DNA of 64,000 nt from Bacteroides sp. An322. GTDB taxonomy: Bacteria > Bacteroidota > Bacteroidia > Bacteroidales > Bacteroidaceae. The stretch covers positions 1 to 64,000 of the forward strand of contig NZ_NFIN01000005.1 in NCBI RefSeq assembly GCF_002161765.1. Reading direction: 5' to 3'. Positions within the stretch are counted from its first letter, which is position 1. Each line of letters starts with the position of its first letter. Below, in pieces: positions 32,433-42,241 of this stretch. Made by a program: the position numbers and the translations under genes. The notes below the pieces were generated by a model. That model saw only the letters and a program-made list of their open reading frames with translations. It did no database searches and had not been told where the DNA came from.

Positions 32433-33800
32433 TTATAAATCTAATTTTTCCATTTTCCGATATAAGGCGAAGCGGGTGATGCCCAACAGTTCTGCCGCTC
32501 GGCTGATGTTTCCGTTGCTTGTTCGCAAGGCTTGTTCGATAGCTTTGCGTTCTAACTTCTCTAAATTCAGTTCTTGCGTTTCTTCCTCTTCACTTCCTGC
32601 CGTAGCGGTAGGAAACAAGAAATCGTTGGGGCGAAGGAGGTTGCTGTCGCTCAGAATCACGGCGCGTTCCAACGTGTGTTGCAATTCGCGCACGTTGCCG
32701 GGCCAGTTGTATTTCAGCAGTTTGTTTTTCGCTTCCCGTGTCAGCCCTTTGGCTTCTTTGCGGTATTTACGGTTGTATTTGGCAAGGAAGTGCTCCGCCA
32801 ATAGCAGGATGTCTTCGCCTCTTTCTCTGAGTGGGGGGATGCGCAGTTCGATGGTATTGATACGGTAAAGCAGGTCTTGGCGGAAATTGCCTTCCGCCAC
32901 CCGTTTGTGCAGGTCGGCATTGGTGGCGCAAATCAGCCGTACGTCGATAGGGGTAGGATTTACCGCTCCTAACCGGACGATTTGCCGTTTCTCGATAGCG
33001 GTCAACAGTTTGGCTTGCATGGGCAGGGTGAGATTGCCTATCTCGTCCAGGAAGAGGGTGCCGCCCGATGCGATTTCCATGCGTCCGGGTTTCGATTTGC
33101 GTGCATCGGTAAAGGCTCCTTTTTCGTAGCCGAACAGTTCGCTTTCGAAGAGTTGTTCGGGGATGCTTCCCAAGTCGATAGTGACGAGAGGAGCTTCTTG
33201 GCGCGGTGAGAAATGTTTCAGCATCCGTGCCACGAGGTCTTTTCCTGTACCGTTTTCGCCTAATACCAAGATGTTGGCATCGGTGTCCGAGAGTTTGAAA
33301 ATGGTTTCTTTCACCTTTTGCATGGCAGGAGAGGAGCCGATAAGTTCGGGCAGTTGCTCGTCGGCTTTTAAGGCGAGCATTTGGGTTTGCAGTTTTCCTA
33401 CTTCCTTGCGCGAGCGGCTTAGTTTCAGTGCCGATGAGAGGGTGGCGAGCAGTTTTTCTTTCTCCCAAGGTTTCGAAACGAAATCGGTCGCTCCTTCCTT
33501 AATGGCTTTCACCGCTTTGTCGGTATCGGCGTAGGCGGTCATGAAGACGACTACCGCTTGCGGGTCGGTTTGCAGAATCCGGCTCAGGCAGTCGAAGCCT
33601 TCTTGTCCGCTGATGGCATCGCGCCGGAAGTTCATGTCGAGCAGGATGACATCGGGGTGGAAAGTCGTCATGAAATGTTCGATGCGCGACGGTTGGGTAG
33701 TTACTTTTATCTTTTCCATATAAGGCTCTAACAGCAGGTTGAGCGCGAAGAGCACGTCTTCGTTATCGTCTATAATCAGTATTTTTCCTTTTTCTTCCAT
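32433..33800 (-). CDS. Sigma-54-dependent response regulator (NtrC family)
   Basis: 455 residues from ATG 33800; a TTG eight codons upstream is unlikely. The receiver has acceptor D55 in VILLDMNF, the AAA domain has Walker A VLGENGTGKD and sigma-54 contact loop GYEKGAFTDARK (GAFTGA altered to GAFTDA), and the C-terminal Fis-type helix-turn-helix has GNISRAAELLGITRFALYRKM. It activates RpoN promoters by ATP hydrolysis. A near-consensus -24/-12 promoter and two dyads lie in the divergent intergenic region, so the TolC-ABC operon is its likely target, with the adjacent kinase as partner. Confidence 0.94.
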   Translation of the reverse strand: MEEKGKILIIDDNEDVLFALNLLLEPYMEKIKVTTQPSRIEHFMTTFHPDVILLDMNFRRDAISGQEGFDCLSRILQTDPQAVVVFMTAYADTDKAVKAIKEGATDFVSKPWEKEKLLATLSSALKLSRSRKEVGKLQTQMLALKADEQLPELIGSSPAMQKVKETIFKLSDTDANILVLGENGTGKDLVARMLKHFSPRQEAPLVTIDLGSIPEQLFESELFGYEKGAFTDARKSKPGRMEIASGGTLFLDEIGNLTLPMQAKLLTAIEKRQIVRLGAVNPTPIDVRLICATNADLHKRVAEGNFRQDLLYRINTIELRIPPLRERGEDILLLAEHFLAKYNRKYRKEAKGLTREAKNKLLKYNWPGNVRELQHTLERAVILSDSNLLRPNDFLFPTATAGSEEEETQELNLEKLERKAIEQALRTSNGNISRAAELLGITRFALYRKMEKLDL

Positions 33801-33852
33801 ACGTGTTTGTTGTCTTGCGGACAAAGATACGCATTTTTAGCGTGTGCTGTAT

Positions 33853-33887
33853 GTGCGTTTTTGCACGATTTTTGTGTGATTTCGCAC
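33853..33887. promoter_or_regulatory. Candidate enhancer: two 14-bp dyads for the NtrC-family regulator
   Basis: GTGCGTTTTTGCAC (33853-33866) and GTGTGATTTCGCAC (33874-33887) share the pattern GTGyG-n4-yGCAC and are spaced 21 bp centre to centre, two helical turns. They lie 60-90 bp upstream of the sigma-54-type promoter and beside the regulator's own gene, as upstream activating sequences do. Confidence 0.6.
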
Positions 33888-33943
33888 AGGCATGGAGCGC
33901 GGCTTGATTGGTTAATTGGTTAGGAAACAGGTGATTGTTTGTG

Positions 33944-33959
33944 TGGCACGGAATTTGAT
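33944..33959 (+). promoter_or_regulatory. Sigma-54-type promoter of the export operon
   Basis: TGGCACGGAATTTGAT fits the RpoN consensus TGGCACG-N4-TTGCW with the single change C to A in the -12 element. It lies 19 bases before the ATG at 33978, on the strand of the TolC gene and divergent from the sigma-54 activator. Confidence 0.75.
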
Positions 33960-33977
33960 TCATCAAGGGTGTAATAA

Positions 33978-35438
33978 ATGTATTTTATGAGAAAATTTTG
34001 TTTGTTGATGGTTATTGTTGCTGCCTTTGGGGCTGCTCATGCCGAAAAGCTGACGTTGGACGAAGCCATCGGAATGGCACAGGTGCATTCGCCCGAAGCT
34101 CAGGCGGCTGCCCATACCTATCGGGCAGCGTATTGGAGTTACCGTTCTTTTCGGGCGAACTATTTGCCGGAAGTGAACTTGGTTTCTTCTCCTTACCTGA
34201 ACAGGCAAATCAACCGGGTGACGCAGCCCGACGGAACGGAACAGTTCTTGCGCCAGAACCAGTTGATTACCGATTTGGGAATACAGGTCAGTCAAAACGT
34301 GTGGTTTACGGGAGGTAATCTGTTCGTGCAGACTTCTTCGCAGCGGATGGACGAGTTGGAAAATCACATCGCTTCGTATAACACCAATCCAGTGACCATC
34401 GGCTACCAGCAATCGCTTTTCGGCTATAATTCCTTGAAGTGGGACCGCCGCATCGAGCCGGTGCGTTTCCGGGAAGCGAAGAAATCGTATGCCGAGACGT
34501 TAGAACTTATTGCTTCGAAGACGTGCGAGCTGTTTTTTGAATTGGCTACCGCACAGGCGAACCTGGATATCGCGCAATCGAATTATGCATCGGCGGACAC
34601 CCTTTACCGCTATGCCCGCGGACGGTATAATATAGGTAGCATTACCGAAAACGAAATGTTGCAGTTGGAAGTGAACAAGCTGAACGAGGAAACCAACATG
34701 ATGAAGGCGCGGATAGAAGTGGAGGATGCCATGCTGACTTTCCGTTCGTTTTTGGGCATCCGTGAAGAAACGGAAGTAGAGGTCATTACGGGCGGTCAGG
34801 TTCCCCGTTTCGAGGTGCCGTTAGGACGCGCGCTGGAAGAGGCATACCTGCATAGCCCCGAACCGGATATGTATCGCAGGCTGAAGCTGGAAAGCAAGAG
34901 CCAGTTGGCGCAGGCGCGGGCAAACCGTGGACTGAAGGCCGACTTGTATTTGCAGTTCGGTTTGTCGCAGACGGCAGACAGGTTGAAAGATTCTTGGCGT
35001 GAGCCGCTCGACCAGCAATATGTCAGCCTTTCGTTGGTGATTCCTATTCTTGACTGGGGACGTGGGCGCGGAAAGGTGCGTGTGGCAAAATCGAACATCG
35101 ATTTGGTCAATACACAGGCGGAGCAAGGCATGAACGATTTCGAACTGAATGTGCGGAAAATGGTGCGCCAGTTCAATCTGCAAGCCCGTCAGGTGGAAGT
35201 GGCGGCACGGACCGATGAAACCGCCCGAAGACGTTACGAGGTGGCGCTTCGGTTGTATCTGATGGGGAAGTCCACCATCCTCGACTTGAATGCCGCTATC
35301 TCCGAGAAAGATACGGCAAAGCGGAACCACATCGAGGCGATGAAGACGTATTGGACGCTTTATTACGGCCTGCGCAGCATGACGCAATACGATTTCGAGC
35401 GCAATTGCCCGCTTGCGGAAAGTTTGCCGGAAATATAG
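33978..35438 (+). CDS. TolC-family outer-membrane efflux protein
   Basis: 486 residues; the start may also be ATG 33987 (MRKFCLLM). A signal peptide (to about residue 22, AAHAEK) is followed by the two outer-membrane efflux protein halves. LTLDEAIGMAQVHSPEAQAA begins the first coiled coil, and a matching PLGRALEEAYLHSPEPDMY begins the second; QQYVSLSLVIPILDWGRGRG is the conserved region near the second beta hairpin. It forms a trimeric channel. It is first in an operon with an HlyD-type adaptor and ABC genes, consistent with a tripartite exporter of MacAB-TolC type. Confidence 0.92.
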   Translation: MYFMRKFCLLMVIVAAFGAAHAEKLTLDEAIGMAQVHSPEAQAAAHTYRAAYWSYRSFRANYLPEVNLVSSPYLNRQINRVTQPDGTEQFLRQNQLITDLGIQVSQNVWFTGGNLFVQTSSQRMDELENHIASYNTNPVTIGYQQSLFGYNSLKWDRRIEPVRFREAKKSYAETLELIASKTCELFFELATAQANLDIAQSNYASADTLYRYARGRYNIGSITENEMLQLEVNKLNEETNMMKARIEVEDAMLTFRSFLGIREETEVEVITGGQVPRFEVPLGRALEEAYLHSPEPDMYRRLKLESKSQLAQARANRGLKADLYLQFGLSQTADRLKDSWREPLDQQYVSLSLVIPILDWGRGRGKVRVAKSNIDLVNTQAEQGMNDFELNVRKMVRQFNLQARQVEVAARTDETARRRYEVALRLYLMGKSTILDLNAAISEKDTAKRNHIEAMKTYWTLYYGLRSMTQYDFERNCPLAESLPEI

Positions 35439-35496
35439 GAAATCTGTGGTGAGGACCCAGCTGTTCATTATTAACTGTTAACTATTAACTGAAGAC

Positions 35497-36747
35497 ATGG
35501 ATATAAAATTAGAGAAAAAGCCCTGGTACGTGCGTTATCGCTACCGCATAGCGGCAGGGGCGGTGCTGGTTGCCGGACTTGTTTACGTGGCTGCGCTTGC
35601 TTCCGGACCGCAGAAGTTGCGTATAGATACCGAATCGGTGCAGATAGCCGAAGTGAAGAACGACGATTTTATGGAATACGTGGATGTGGAAGGCGTGGTG
35701 CATCCCATATTGACGCTGATGGTCAATGTGCGCGAAAGCGGGAACGTGGAGCGCATCGTGGCGGAAGAAGGAAGCCTGATGAAGCGGGGCGACACGATTC
35801 TGACTTTGACCAACCCCGACTTGATGCGCGACCTGGAGGACCAGCGGGACGAGTGGGAGAAGCAACGCATCTCTTACGAGGAAAAGGCGATAGAAATGGA
35901 GCAGAAGACATTGACACTGAAGCAACAGGCATTGGAGGCGGAATACGAACTGAACAAAATCCGCAAGAGTTTCGCCTTGGAAGAGGAAGAATATAAGATG
36001 GGCATCCGCAGCAAGGCGCAGCTGGAAGTGTCCGCCGATGAATATCGTTATAAAACAGAGTCTACACGGCTGAAATTGCAAAGCCTGAAAAGCGATTCGG
36101 CAATGACGGTTATCCGTAAGGAATTATTGCTGAACGACCGGGAACGGGAGCGGAAGAAATGGGAACGCTCCGTGCGCCGGACGGAAGACTTGGTAGTGCG
36201 TGCGCCGGTCGATGGGCAATTGAGTTTCGTAAAGGTAACTCCCGGACAGCAAGTGGCTTCGGGCGAGAATATAGCCGAAGTGAAGGTGATGGATCAGTTC
36301 AAGATACACGCTTCGCTCAGCGAGTATTACATCGACCGTGTGACGACAGGGCTTCCGGCTTCGGTCACTTATCAGGGCAAGCGTTATCCGTTGCGGGTAA
36401 GCAAGGTGGTGCCCGAGGTGAAAGACCGCACGTTTGATGTCGATTTGGTCTTTACGGGCGAGACGCCCGACAATGTACGTTTGGGCAAAAGCTTCCGCGT
36501 GCAGATAGAGTTGGGTCAGCCTGAAAAGGCAGTGGTCATCCCACGTGGCAATTTCTATCAGCAGACGGGAGGCGACTGGATATTCAAACTGAATGCCGAC
36601 CGCACCCGTGCGGTGAAAGTTCCGGTTACGGTCAGCCGTCAGAATCCGCGCCAATACGAAATTACCGAAGGTTTGCAGCCCGGAGATTGGGTCATTACGA
36701 CAGGATATGATAACTTTGGCGACGCAGAAGAATTGATACTGAAATAG
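35497..36747 (+). CDS. HlyD/MacA-type periplasmic adaptor
   Basis: 416 residues with one N-terminal transmembrane helix (about 15-33, IAAGAVLVAGLVYVAALA). A barrel-sandwich hybrid half motif, VRESGNVERIVAEEGSLMKR, precedes a long coiled-coil hairpin (about 105-220, rich in Glu/Lys/Gln), the returning half RTEDLVVRAPVDGQLSF, and beta-barrel and membrane-proximal domains. It connects the inner-membrane ABC permeases to TolC. It lies 58 bases after the tolC-like gene and three bases before the first permease. Confidence 0.93.
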   Translation: MDIKLEKKPWYVRYRYRIAAGAVLVAGLVYVAALASGPQKLRIDTESVQIAEVKNDDFMEYVDVEGVVHPILTLMVNVRESGNVERIVAEEGSLMKRGDTILTLTNPDLMRDLEDQRDEWEKQRISYEEKAIEMEQKTLTLKQQALEAEYELNKIRKSFALEEEEYKMGIRSKAQLEVSADEYRYKTESTRLKLQSLKSDSAMTVIRKELLLNDRERERKKWERSVRRTEDLVVRAPVDGQLSFVKVTPGQQVASGENIAEVKVMDQFKIHASLSEYYIDRVTTGLPASVTYQGKRYPLRVSKVVPEVKDRTFDVDLVFTGETPDNVRLGKSFRVQIELGQPEKAVVIPRGNFYQQTGGDWIFKLNADRTRAVKVPVTVSRQNPRQYEITEGLQPGDWVITTGYDNFGDAEELILK

Positions 36748-36750
36748 CTT

Positions 36751-39123
36751 ATGAGAACACTTTATTATTTGAGAATGGCGGTACGCTTCCTGATGCGTGC
36801 CCGTTCGTACACGATAATTAACTTGCTGGGGCTGGCGTTCAGCTTGGCTTGCAGCATCATCCTGATTCGTTACATTCACCGCGAACTGACGGTGGATGCT
36901 AATTGTGTGGATGCGGAGACGGTGGTGGTGCCGTTGGCAGACATTTATAGCAATTGGTGTCCTAGTGCCAGAATGTATATGGACTCGGTTTATCTTGCCG
37001 ACGAACAGGTGACAGAGCGTTGTCTGGTTGTTCCCAATGAGCGTACACATATTGTGTATGAGAACCGCACTTACAATGCCGATATATTGGCAGTAGATTC
37101 TACTTTCTTCCGTTTCTTCACTTATCCGGTAGTGGTGGGAACTACTATGATGCAGGGAGAGCATGTAGCTATCCTTACCCGCAAGTTTGCAGAACAATTG
37201 TTCGGGCGGGAGAATCCTCTTGGTAAAGTGCTTGTCTATGATGGCACATCTGTAGTCGTGCAAGGAGTGATAGACAGCCCTTCCAATAAAACCGTTTGGC
37301 AATTCGATGTGTTGCTTTCTCGTGGCTTGCAGGATTGGAACCGGATGAATATCGAAATGGTCCGTGTATTGCCGGGTACCGATTTGAATGCGATAAACAA
37401 GGTGAGCGGCATTTATCGCGATACGGAATATTCCGGTCCTATGCGCTATCGGTTTATCCCTTGGAAACAGTTTTATTTCGACTCTTCCATTATCGCGGAA
37501 AAATCGTTGATGAACCACGGCGACAGGTCTTACTTGCTGATTTTATCAGGAGTGATAATCTTGTTGTTGGCGGTAGGCATCCTGAACTTTATTAACCTCT
37601 ATATGGTGATGCTGATGAAGCGTTCGCACGAATATGGCATCAAGAAAGTGTTGGGACTGGGGCGTTCTTCACTATTCGTGGAAATCTGGCTGGAAAACTT
37701 CGTGCTGGTCTTTGCCTCACTCTTCGTGGCATGGGTGCTGATAGAGGTTACGTCGGTTCCGGTAGAGCGTTTGTTGGGCGAGCAGATTGATTATACACCA
37801 TTCGACGGCTGGTTGTCGTTAGGCATTCTGATAGTCTTGCCTTTGCTCACTTCGGTTTATCCTTACATCAAGTATGGTTATCGTTCGCCTGTTATTTCCA
37901 TGCGCAATGTGTTAGTACGTTATTCCGTAGCTTCACGTGCGGTGTTGCTGGGTGTCCAGTATGTCTTTACGGTGGTACTTGTGGTCTTGTCGGTTTATTT
38001 CAGCCGTCATTTCGATTTCCTTATCAATACGCCTCCGGGGTTCCGTACGGAAAGGATATTAGAAGCTGATTTGCAGAAAGAAAACTGGAATAATAGATAT
38101 ACGGACGAGCAGAGGAAAACACGTAACGAACGTATCGAAAGGATTCGGAAAGCATTGGACGAATGTCCGTATATTGATTCATGGATATGCAGTTCGTTTG
38201 ATGAAATCACTTCCGAATTTCAAGTGAACTTTTTCAATGAGAAGGATAAGAAGGTATCGGTGAAGGCATTGTTTGTTCCTGCCGCTTTTTTTAATTTTTA
38301 CGGATTGAAGGTACTTGATGGCACTTTGCCGGATGAGATACATGACGTAACTCATAGCGAGATAGCATTGAACGAGGAAGCTATGAAAATATTTGGTTAT
38401 GCCGATAGGGAAGAAGCGTTTATCAGGGCTGAGTCTCCTATATGGATGTTTTTTGGAGCTGATGGTAGTGTAAAAAAGGGTGGATTGGAATTGATGCCCG
38501 TCGTAGCGGTAATAGCCGATTGTTATTTCGGTAAGTTGACCGATGGCGTACAGCCCATTGTTTATATCATAAGTGGAGGATACGAAAGTGATAAGCTTTC
38601 CATCGCCGTGCAGCCGGGCAAGGAAAAGGAATTGTTGGACTACCTCCGTAAGACGGTGAAAGAAATTTACGGCACCGAAGAGTTCGAATACGATTGGCTC
38701 TCGGATGTGGTGAAAGCCCAATACGCCCACGACCGCAAGATAGCTACGGTCTATTCGGTATTCGCCTTTATTGCCATCGTGGTGTCGTGCATGGGGCTGT
38801 TCGGTATTTCGCTTTTCGATATCCGTAGGCGGTACCGCGAAATTGCTATCCGCAAGGTGAACGGTGCAACGCTGCGCGACCTTTATTGGCTGCTGGGTGG
38901 CAGATACTTGAAAGTTTTGTTGGTATCGTTTGCAGTGGCTGTTCCGTTAGCTTGGATGATACTCTACAAATATACCGAAGATTTTGTATTGAAAGCTCCG
39001 CTTAGCCCGTGGATATTCATCATTGCCTTGTTATTGGTTGCGTTGATTTCTTTGGGCACCCTTTGGTGGCAGGTGAACAAAGCAGCCCGCATCAATCCGG
39101 CGGATGTGATGAAGGCGGAATAA
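36751..39123 (+). CDS. FtsX/MacB-type ABC transporter permease (double unit)
   Basis: 790 residues. It is built of two repeats, each a transmembrane helix, a MacB-like periplasmic domain and three further helices. Unit 1 has the N-terminal helix IINLLGLAFSLACSIILIRY and helices around 265-370. Unit 2 starts near 390 (SRAVLLGVQYVFTVVLVVLS) and ends with the FtsX signature REIAIRKVNGATLRDLYWLL, followed by two helices and NPADVMKAE. It probably transduces ATP hydrolysis into movement of the adaptor and TolC complex rather than forming a classic channel. Substrate unknown. Confidence 0.9.
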   Translation: MRTLYYLRMAVRFLMRARSYTIINLLGLAFSLACSIILIRYIHRELTVDANCVDAETVVVPLADIYSNWCPSARMYMDSVYLADEQVTERCLVVPNERTHIVYENRTYNADILAVDSTFFRFFTYPVVVGTTMMQGEHVAILTRKFAEQLFGRENPLGKVLVYDGTSVVVQGVIDSPSNKTVWQFDVLLSRGLQDWNRMNIEMVRVLPGTDLNAINKVSGIYRDTEYSGPMRYRFIPWKQFYFDSSIIAEKSLMNHGDRSYLLILSGVIILLLAVGILNFINLYMVMLMKRSHEYGIKKVLGLGRSSLFVEIWLENFVLVFASLFVAWVLIEVTSVPVERLLGEQIDYTPFDGWLSLGILIVLPLLTSVYPYIKYGYRSPVISMRNVLVRYSVASRAVLLGVQYVFTVVLVVLSVYFSRHFDFLINTPPGFRTERILEADLQKENWNNRYTDEQRKTRNERIERIRKALDECPYIDSWICSSFDEITSEFQVNFFNEKDKKVSVKALFVPAAFFNFYGLKVLDGTLPDEIHDVTHSEIALNEEAMKIFGYADREEAFIRAESPIWMFFGADGSVKKGGLELMPVVAVIADCYFGKLTDGVQPIVYIISGGYESDKLSIAVQPGKEKELLDYLRKTVKEIYGTEEFEYDWLSDVVKAQYAHDRKIATVYSVFAFIAIVVSCMGLFGISLFDIRRRYREIAIRKVNGATLRDLYWLLGGRYLKVLLVSFAVAVPLAWMILYKYTEDFVLKAPLSPWIFIIALLLVALISLGTLWWQVNKAARINPADVMKAE

Positions 39124-39149
39124 AATAAGCATTTATTAAAAACAAGAAT

Positions 39150-39824
39150 ATGATTAAGACAGTAAATTTACAAAAGGTTTTCCGTACCGACGAGGTGGAG
39201 ACCTGGGCTTTGAACAATGTAAGCATTGAAGTGAAGGAAGGCGAGTTTGTCGCTATTATGGGTCCTTCGGGATGTGGCAAGTCTACGTTGCTGAACATCT
39301 TGGGATTGCTCGACAATCCTACGGGCGGCGAGTATTATCTGAATGGGATAGAAGTTTCGAAGTATACCGAGTCGCAACGCACGTCTATCCGCAAGGGAGT
39401 CATTGGTTTTGTATTTCAGAGTTTCAATCTGATAGACGAACTGAATGTGTACGAGAACATCGAACTGCCTTTGCTTTATATGGGCGTTCCGGCTGCCGAA
39501 CGTAAGCGCAAGGTAGAGGAAGCCATGGAACGGATGGCAATAGCTCACCGCTCGAAACATTTCCCGCAACAGCTTTCGGGAGGTCAGCAGCAGCGTGTGG
39601 CGATAGCCCGTGCGGTAGTTTCCAATCCGAAGATGATACTTGCTGACGAGCCGACCGGTAACCTGGATTCGAAGAACGGAAAGGAAGTGATGAGCCTCTT
39701 GACCGATTTGAATAAGGAAGGCACTACTATTGTGATGGTGACCCACTCGCAACACGATGCAGGTTATGCCAGTCGTGTCATTAACTTGTTCGACGGTCAG
39801 GTGGTGACGGAAGTGGCATTGTGA
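39150..39824 (+). CDS. ABC transporter ATPase, MacB/LolD type
   Basis: 224 residues. Walker A is MGPSGCGKSTLLN (near residue 35), the Q-loop is FVFQSFNLIDELN, the signature is LSGGQQQRVAIARA, and Walker B is ILADEPTGNLDS, followed by MVTHSQHD. It belongs to the family serving FtsX-type permeases. It is encoded between the two large permeases and so probably powers their heterodimer. Confidence 0.95.
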   Translation: MIKTVNLQKVFRTDEVETWALNNVSIEVKEGEFVAIMGPSGCGKSTLLNILGLLDNPTGGEYYLNGIEVSKYTESQRTSIRKGVIGFVFQSFNLIDELNVYENIELPLLYMGVPAAERKRKVEEAMERMAIAHRSKHFPQQLSGGQQQRVAIARAVVSNPKMILADEPTGNLDSKNGKEVMSLLTDLNKEGTTIVMVTHSQHDAGYASRVINLFDGQVVTEVAL

Positions 39825-39852
39825 TTGTGGTTTCATTGATTCGTTGATTTTT

Positions 39853-42192
39853 ATGTCTTATTATCAGTTATTGCGATTGATTGTACGAGGCTGGTGGCGC
39901 AACAAGTTGTTTACCGTAGTGGCATGGGGCAGCTTGGTCATTGGCATTCTGTGTGTTTCTTTGTTGGGGGCTTTTGTTTTGCATGAATACCATGCCGATA
40001 AAGCGATTCCTGAAGGGGAACGTATCTTGCGTTTGACTCAACAGGTGTCAATGGGGAAACAGGCGGAGACAACTTTTATATATGGACCGGATGTGCCGCA
40101 AATCGTGTCCGCTTTTCCCGAAATAGAAACTTCTACCCGTGTGGCGCAACGTAGTAATGTTTCGGTTGTATGTCGGGATGAGACGTTTTCAATAGACCGG
40201 TTTATGTTAGCGGATTCAACGTTTCTTGACTTCTTTCCTTTAGAGGCAGTGCAAGGCAGTTGGCAGGAAGTACAGGTACAGCCGGATGCGCTTGCTTTGG
40301 AAGAAAAGACGGCGTTTCGGATATTTGGTTCTTCGGATTGTTTGGGCGAATCTTTGGCCATGACTGTTGACGGGGATGTTCGTTCAATGGTTGTAAAAAT
40401 GGTGTTCCGCAATCCGGCGCAGGCTTTATTGTCTGTAGGTGCTTTGAGTCTGTCGGCAGGTTCTGATGACGGAGAAGCTTGTTTCATCAAGTTGCGTGAA
40501 GGGACGGACTTGGATAAATTCCGGCAGAAGTTTGCGGAAACTCTTCTTCCTACGGTATTGGGTAAAGGTCATTTGGATACACAAACTTTACACGAGTCTT
40601 ATTTTGATACCAGTGTGCAGGACCTTGTTTTGCGGCATCGTTCGCTTGTCATTCTGGTTATTGGAGGAGTCGTGGCATTGCTTGTATTGTTAGTCGCTTG
40701 TTTCAATTACCTCAATTTAGGGCTTACCCGTTTGTTGGACCGGATGCGTATGTTGCATATTGAGGTTTTTGCCGGTGCGTCGCGGAAAGACATTTATCGC
40801 CAGTTGTTTTTAGATACGTGCCTGATGATTGGGCTGGCGTTCATTTGTTCTTTTTTGCTGATGAATGACCTGCTGCCTTTGTTCAACCGGTTGATGGATG
40901 TCGAGTTGACGATGGAATACGTATTGTCTTATCAGGTATTGCCTTGGTTGTTGTTGGGAGGCATTGTTCTTGCGGTGGTTCCGGCTTGTTTCATCAGCCG
41001 GAAGTTGCAGTCGCTTACCGAAAGCGAATATCGTTGGTTTTATCAGGGGAAGGTTAGGCGTCTGCTTGTGTCTGGTTTTCAGGGAGGGCAGTTTGTCGTG
41101 ACTTTGGTATTATTCAGCGTATTTTTGATTATCCATAGCCAGTTGGAACTGATAAAGAAAGACAACATGCGGTTTGAAGGTGTGATTGATGTATATACGG
41201 AAAAAGATTGGGGACCTCCTGTTGTTTCGTGGATGGAAGAAGCAAGGCATTGGCCAGGAGTAGAGGATGTGACTTTATCCGAGGCTGGTCTTTTTGAAGA
41301 ATCAATGGCCATTCTCGGCGAATCGGGAAATCCGGAAGATATTGTTTGGATAGATATGGTTTCGTGTCGGAAAGACTTTTTGGACTTTTATCGGCTGGAA
41401 CTGATAGATTCGGTACAGACCGCTCGTTTGCTTCCTGCTGCCGCCTATCCCGTTGTGGTGAACGAAACATTTGTGAAGAAGTTTGTTCCTGATGGCATCA
41501 ATCCGATTGGTGAACAGGTGTCCAAATACCTTCCTGATGAGCCGTTGTTCAAGGACCGGACCATCGTAGGTGTAGTGCGTGATTTTAGGAAAAGGTCGTT
41601 ATCTGAATCGGTTTGGCCGTTGTTCATCCGCCTGAACGATGTATCGTCTGCCGATATCCAGACACTTTCGATGAGGGTAGAGGAAGATAGGAAAGCGGAA
41701 GTTTTGAAGCATCTGAAACGGAAGTGGGAGGAAGTTTATCCGAACCGGGCATTTGTGTATCAGGATATAGGGGCTATATTGGAAGAAGCCAACCGGGATG
41801 TCGTGATGTTGACAGATGTATTGTCTTTGTATGCGGCAATCAGCCTGTTGCTGACATTTTCCGGTTTGTTCAGCTTGGTACGTTATACAGTCCGTCTGCG
41901 TCAGCGGGAAATTGCCTTGCGGAAGATTCATGGAGCTTCTTTTGGGCACATACAGTGGACATTATCCCGTTCGTATGCAGTGGGGTTGACAATAGCTTTT
42001 CTGATAGCTGTGCCTTTGGTATATGTTTGCATGATGCCGTGGCTGGAGCATTTCCGTTATTATGCCCCTATTTCCGTTTCACATTTTCTGATACCGTTGG
42101 TAATTACAGCTGGAATCACTTTCCTTACCGTATGGCTAAGCGGCTATAAGGTTGCGAAAATGAATCCAGCTGAGGTCATTAAGCGGGAATAA
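39853..42192 (+). CDS. FtsX/MacB-type ABC transporter permease (double unit)
   Basis: 779 residues from ATG 39853; the TTG three codons upstream is not needed. It has the same two-unit plan as the permease before the ATPase, but diverged: N-terminal helix TVVAWGSLVIGILCVSLLGAF, periplasmic domain to about 260, a helix pair, then a second unit from about 390 (GFQGGQFVVTLVLFSVFLII) ending QREIALRKIHGASFGHIQW and NPAEVIKRE. It likely pairs with the other permease and the ATPase in one exporter. It is the last gene of the export operon, 28 bases after the ATPase gene. Confidence 0.9.
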   Translation: MSYYQLLRLIVRGWWRNKLFTVVAWGSLVIGILCVSLLGAFVLHEYHADKAIPEGERILRLTQQVSMGKQAETTFIYGPDVPQIVSAFPEIETSTRVAQRSNVSVVCRDETFSIDRFMLADSTFLDFFPLEAVQGSWQEVQVQPDALALEEKTAFRIFGSSDCLGESLAMTVDGDVRSMVVKMVFRNPAQALLSVGALSLSAGSDDGEACFIKLREGTDLDKFRQKFAETLLPTVLGKGHLDTQTLHESYFDTSVQDLVLRHRSLVILVIGGVVALLVLLVACFNYLNLGLTRLLDRMRMLHIEVFAGASRKDIYRQLFLDTCLMIGLAFICSFLLMNDLLPLFNRLMDVELTMEYVLSYQVLPWLLLGGIVLAVVPACFISRKLQSLTESEYRWFYQGKVRRLLVSGFQGGQFVVTLVLFSVFLIIHSQLELIKKDNMRFEGVIDVYTEKDWGPPVVSWMEEARHWPGVEDVTLSEAGLFEESMAILGESGNPEDIVWIDMVSCRKDFLDFYRLELIDSVQTARLLPAAAYPVVVNETFVKKFVPDGINPIGEQVSKYLPDEPLFKDRTIVGVVRDFRKRSLSESVWPLFIRLNDVSSADIQTLSMRVEEDRKAEVLKHLKRKWEEVYPNRAFVYQDIGAILEEANRDVVMLTDVLSLYAAISLLLTFSGLFSLVRYTVRLRQREIALRKIHGASFGHIQWTLSRSYAVGLTIAFLIAVPLVYVCMMPWLEHFRYYAPISVSHFLIPLVITAGITFLTVWLSGYKVAKMNPAEVIKRE

Positions 42193-42205
42193 TCAATTAT
42201 ATTGC

Positions 42206-42213
42206 TATATTTG
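42206..42213 (+). promoter_or_regulatory. -7 box of the thioredoxin-fold lipoprotein gene
   Basis: TATATTTG matches TAnnTTTG and lies 28 bases before the ATG at 42242. The following word tttgttgcatcg recurs inside the gene's first codons, probably by chance. Confidence 0.55.
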
Positions 42214-42241
42214 TTGCATCGTTTAATAAAAGAAACAGATT

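Noticed and set aside
36124-37518. 464-codon open frame antisense to the adaptor and permease genes
   Set aside because: It spans two real genes on the other strand, is rich in His and Arg in the manner of shadow frames, and lacks domains.
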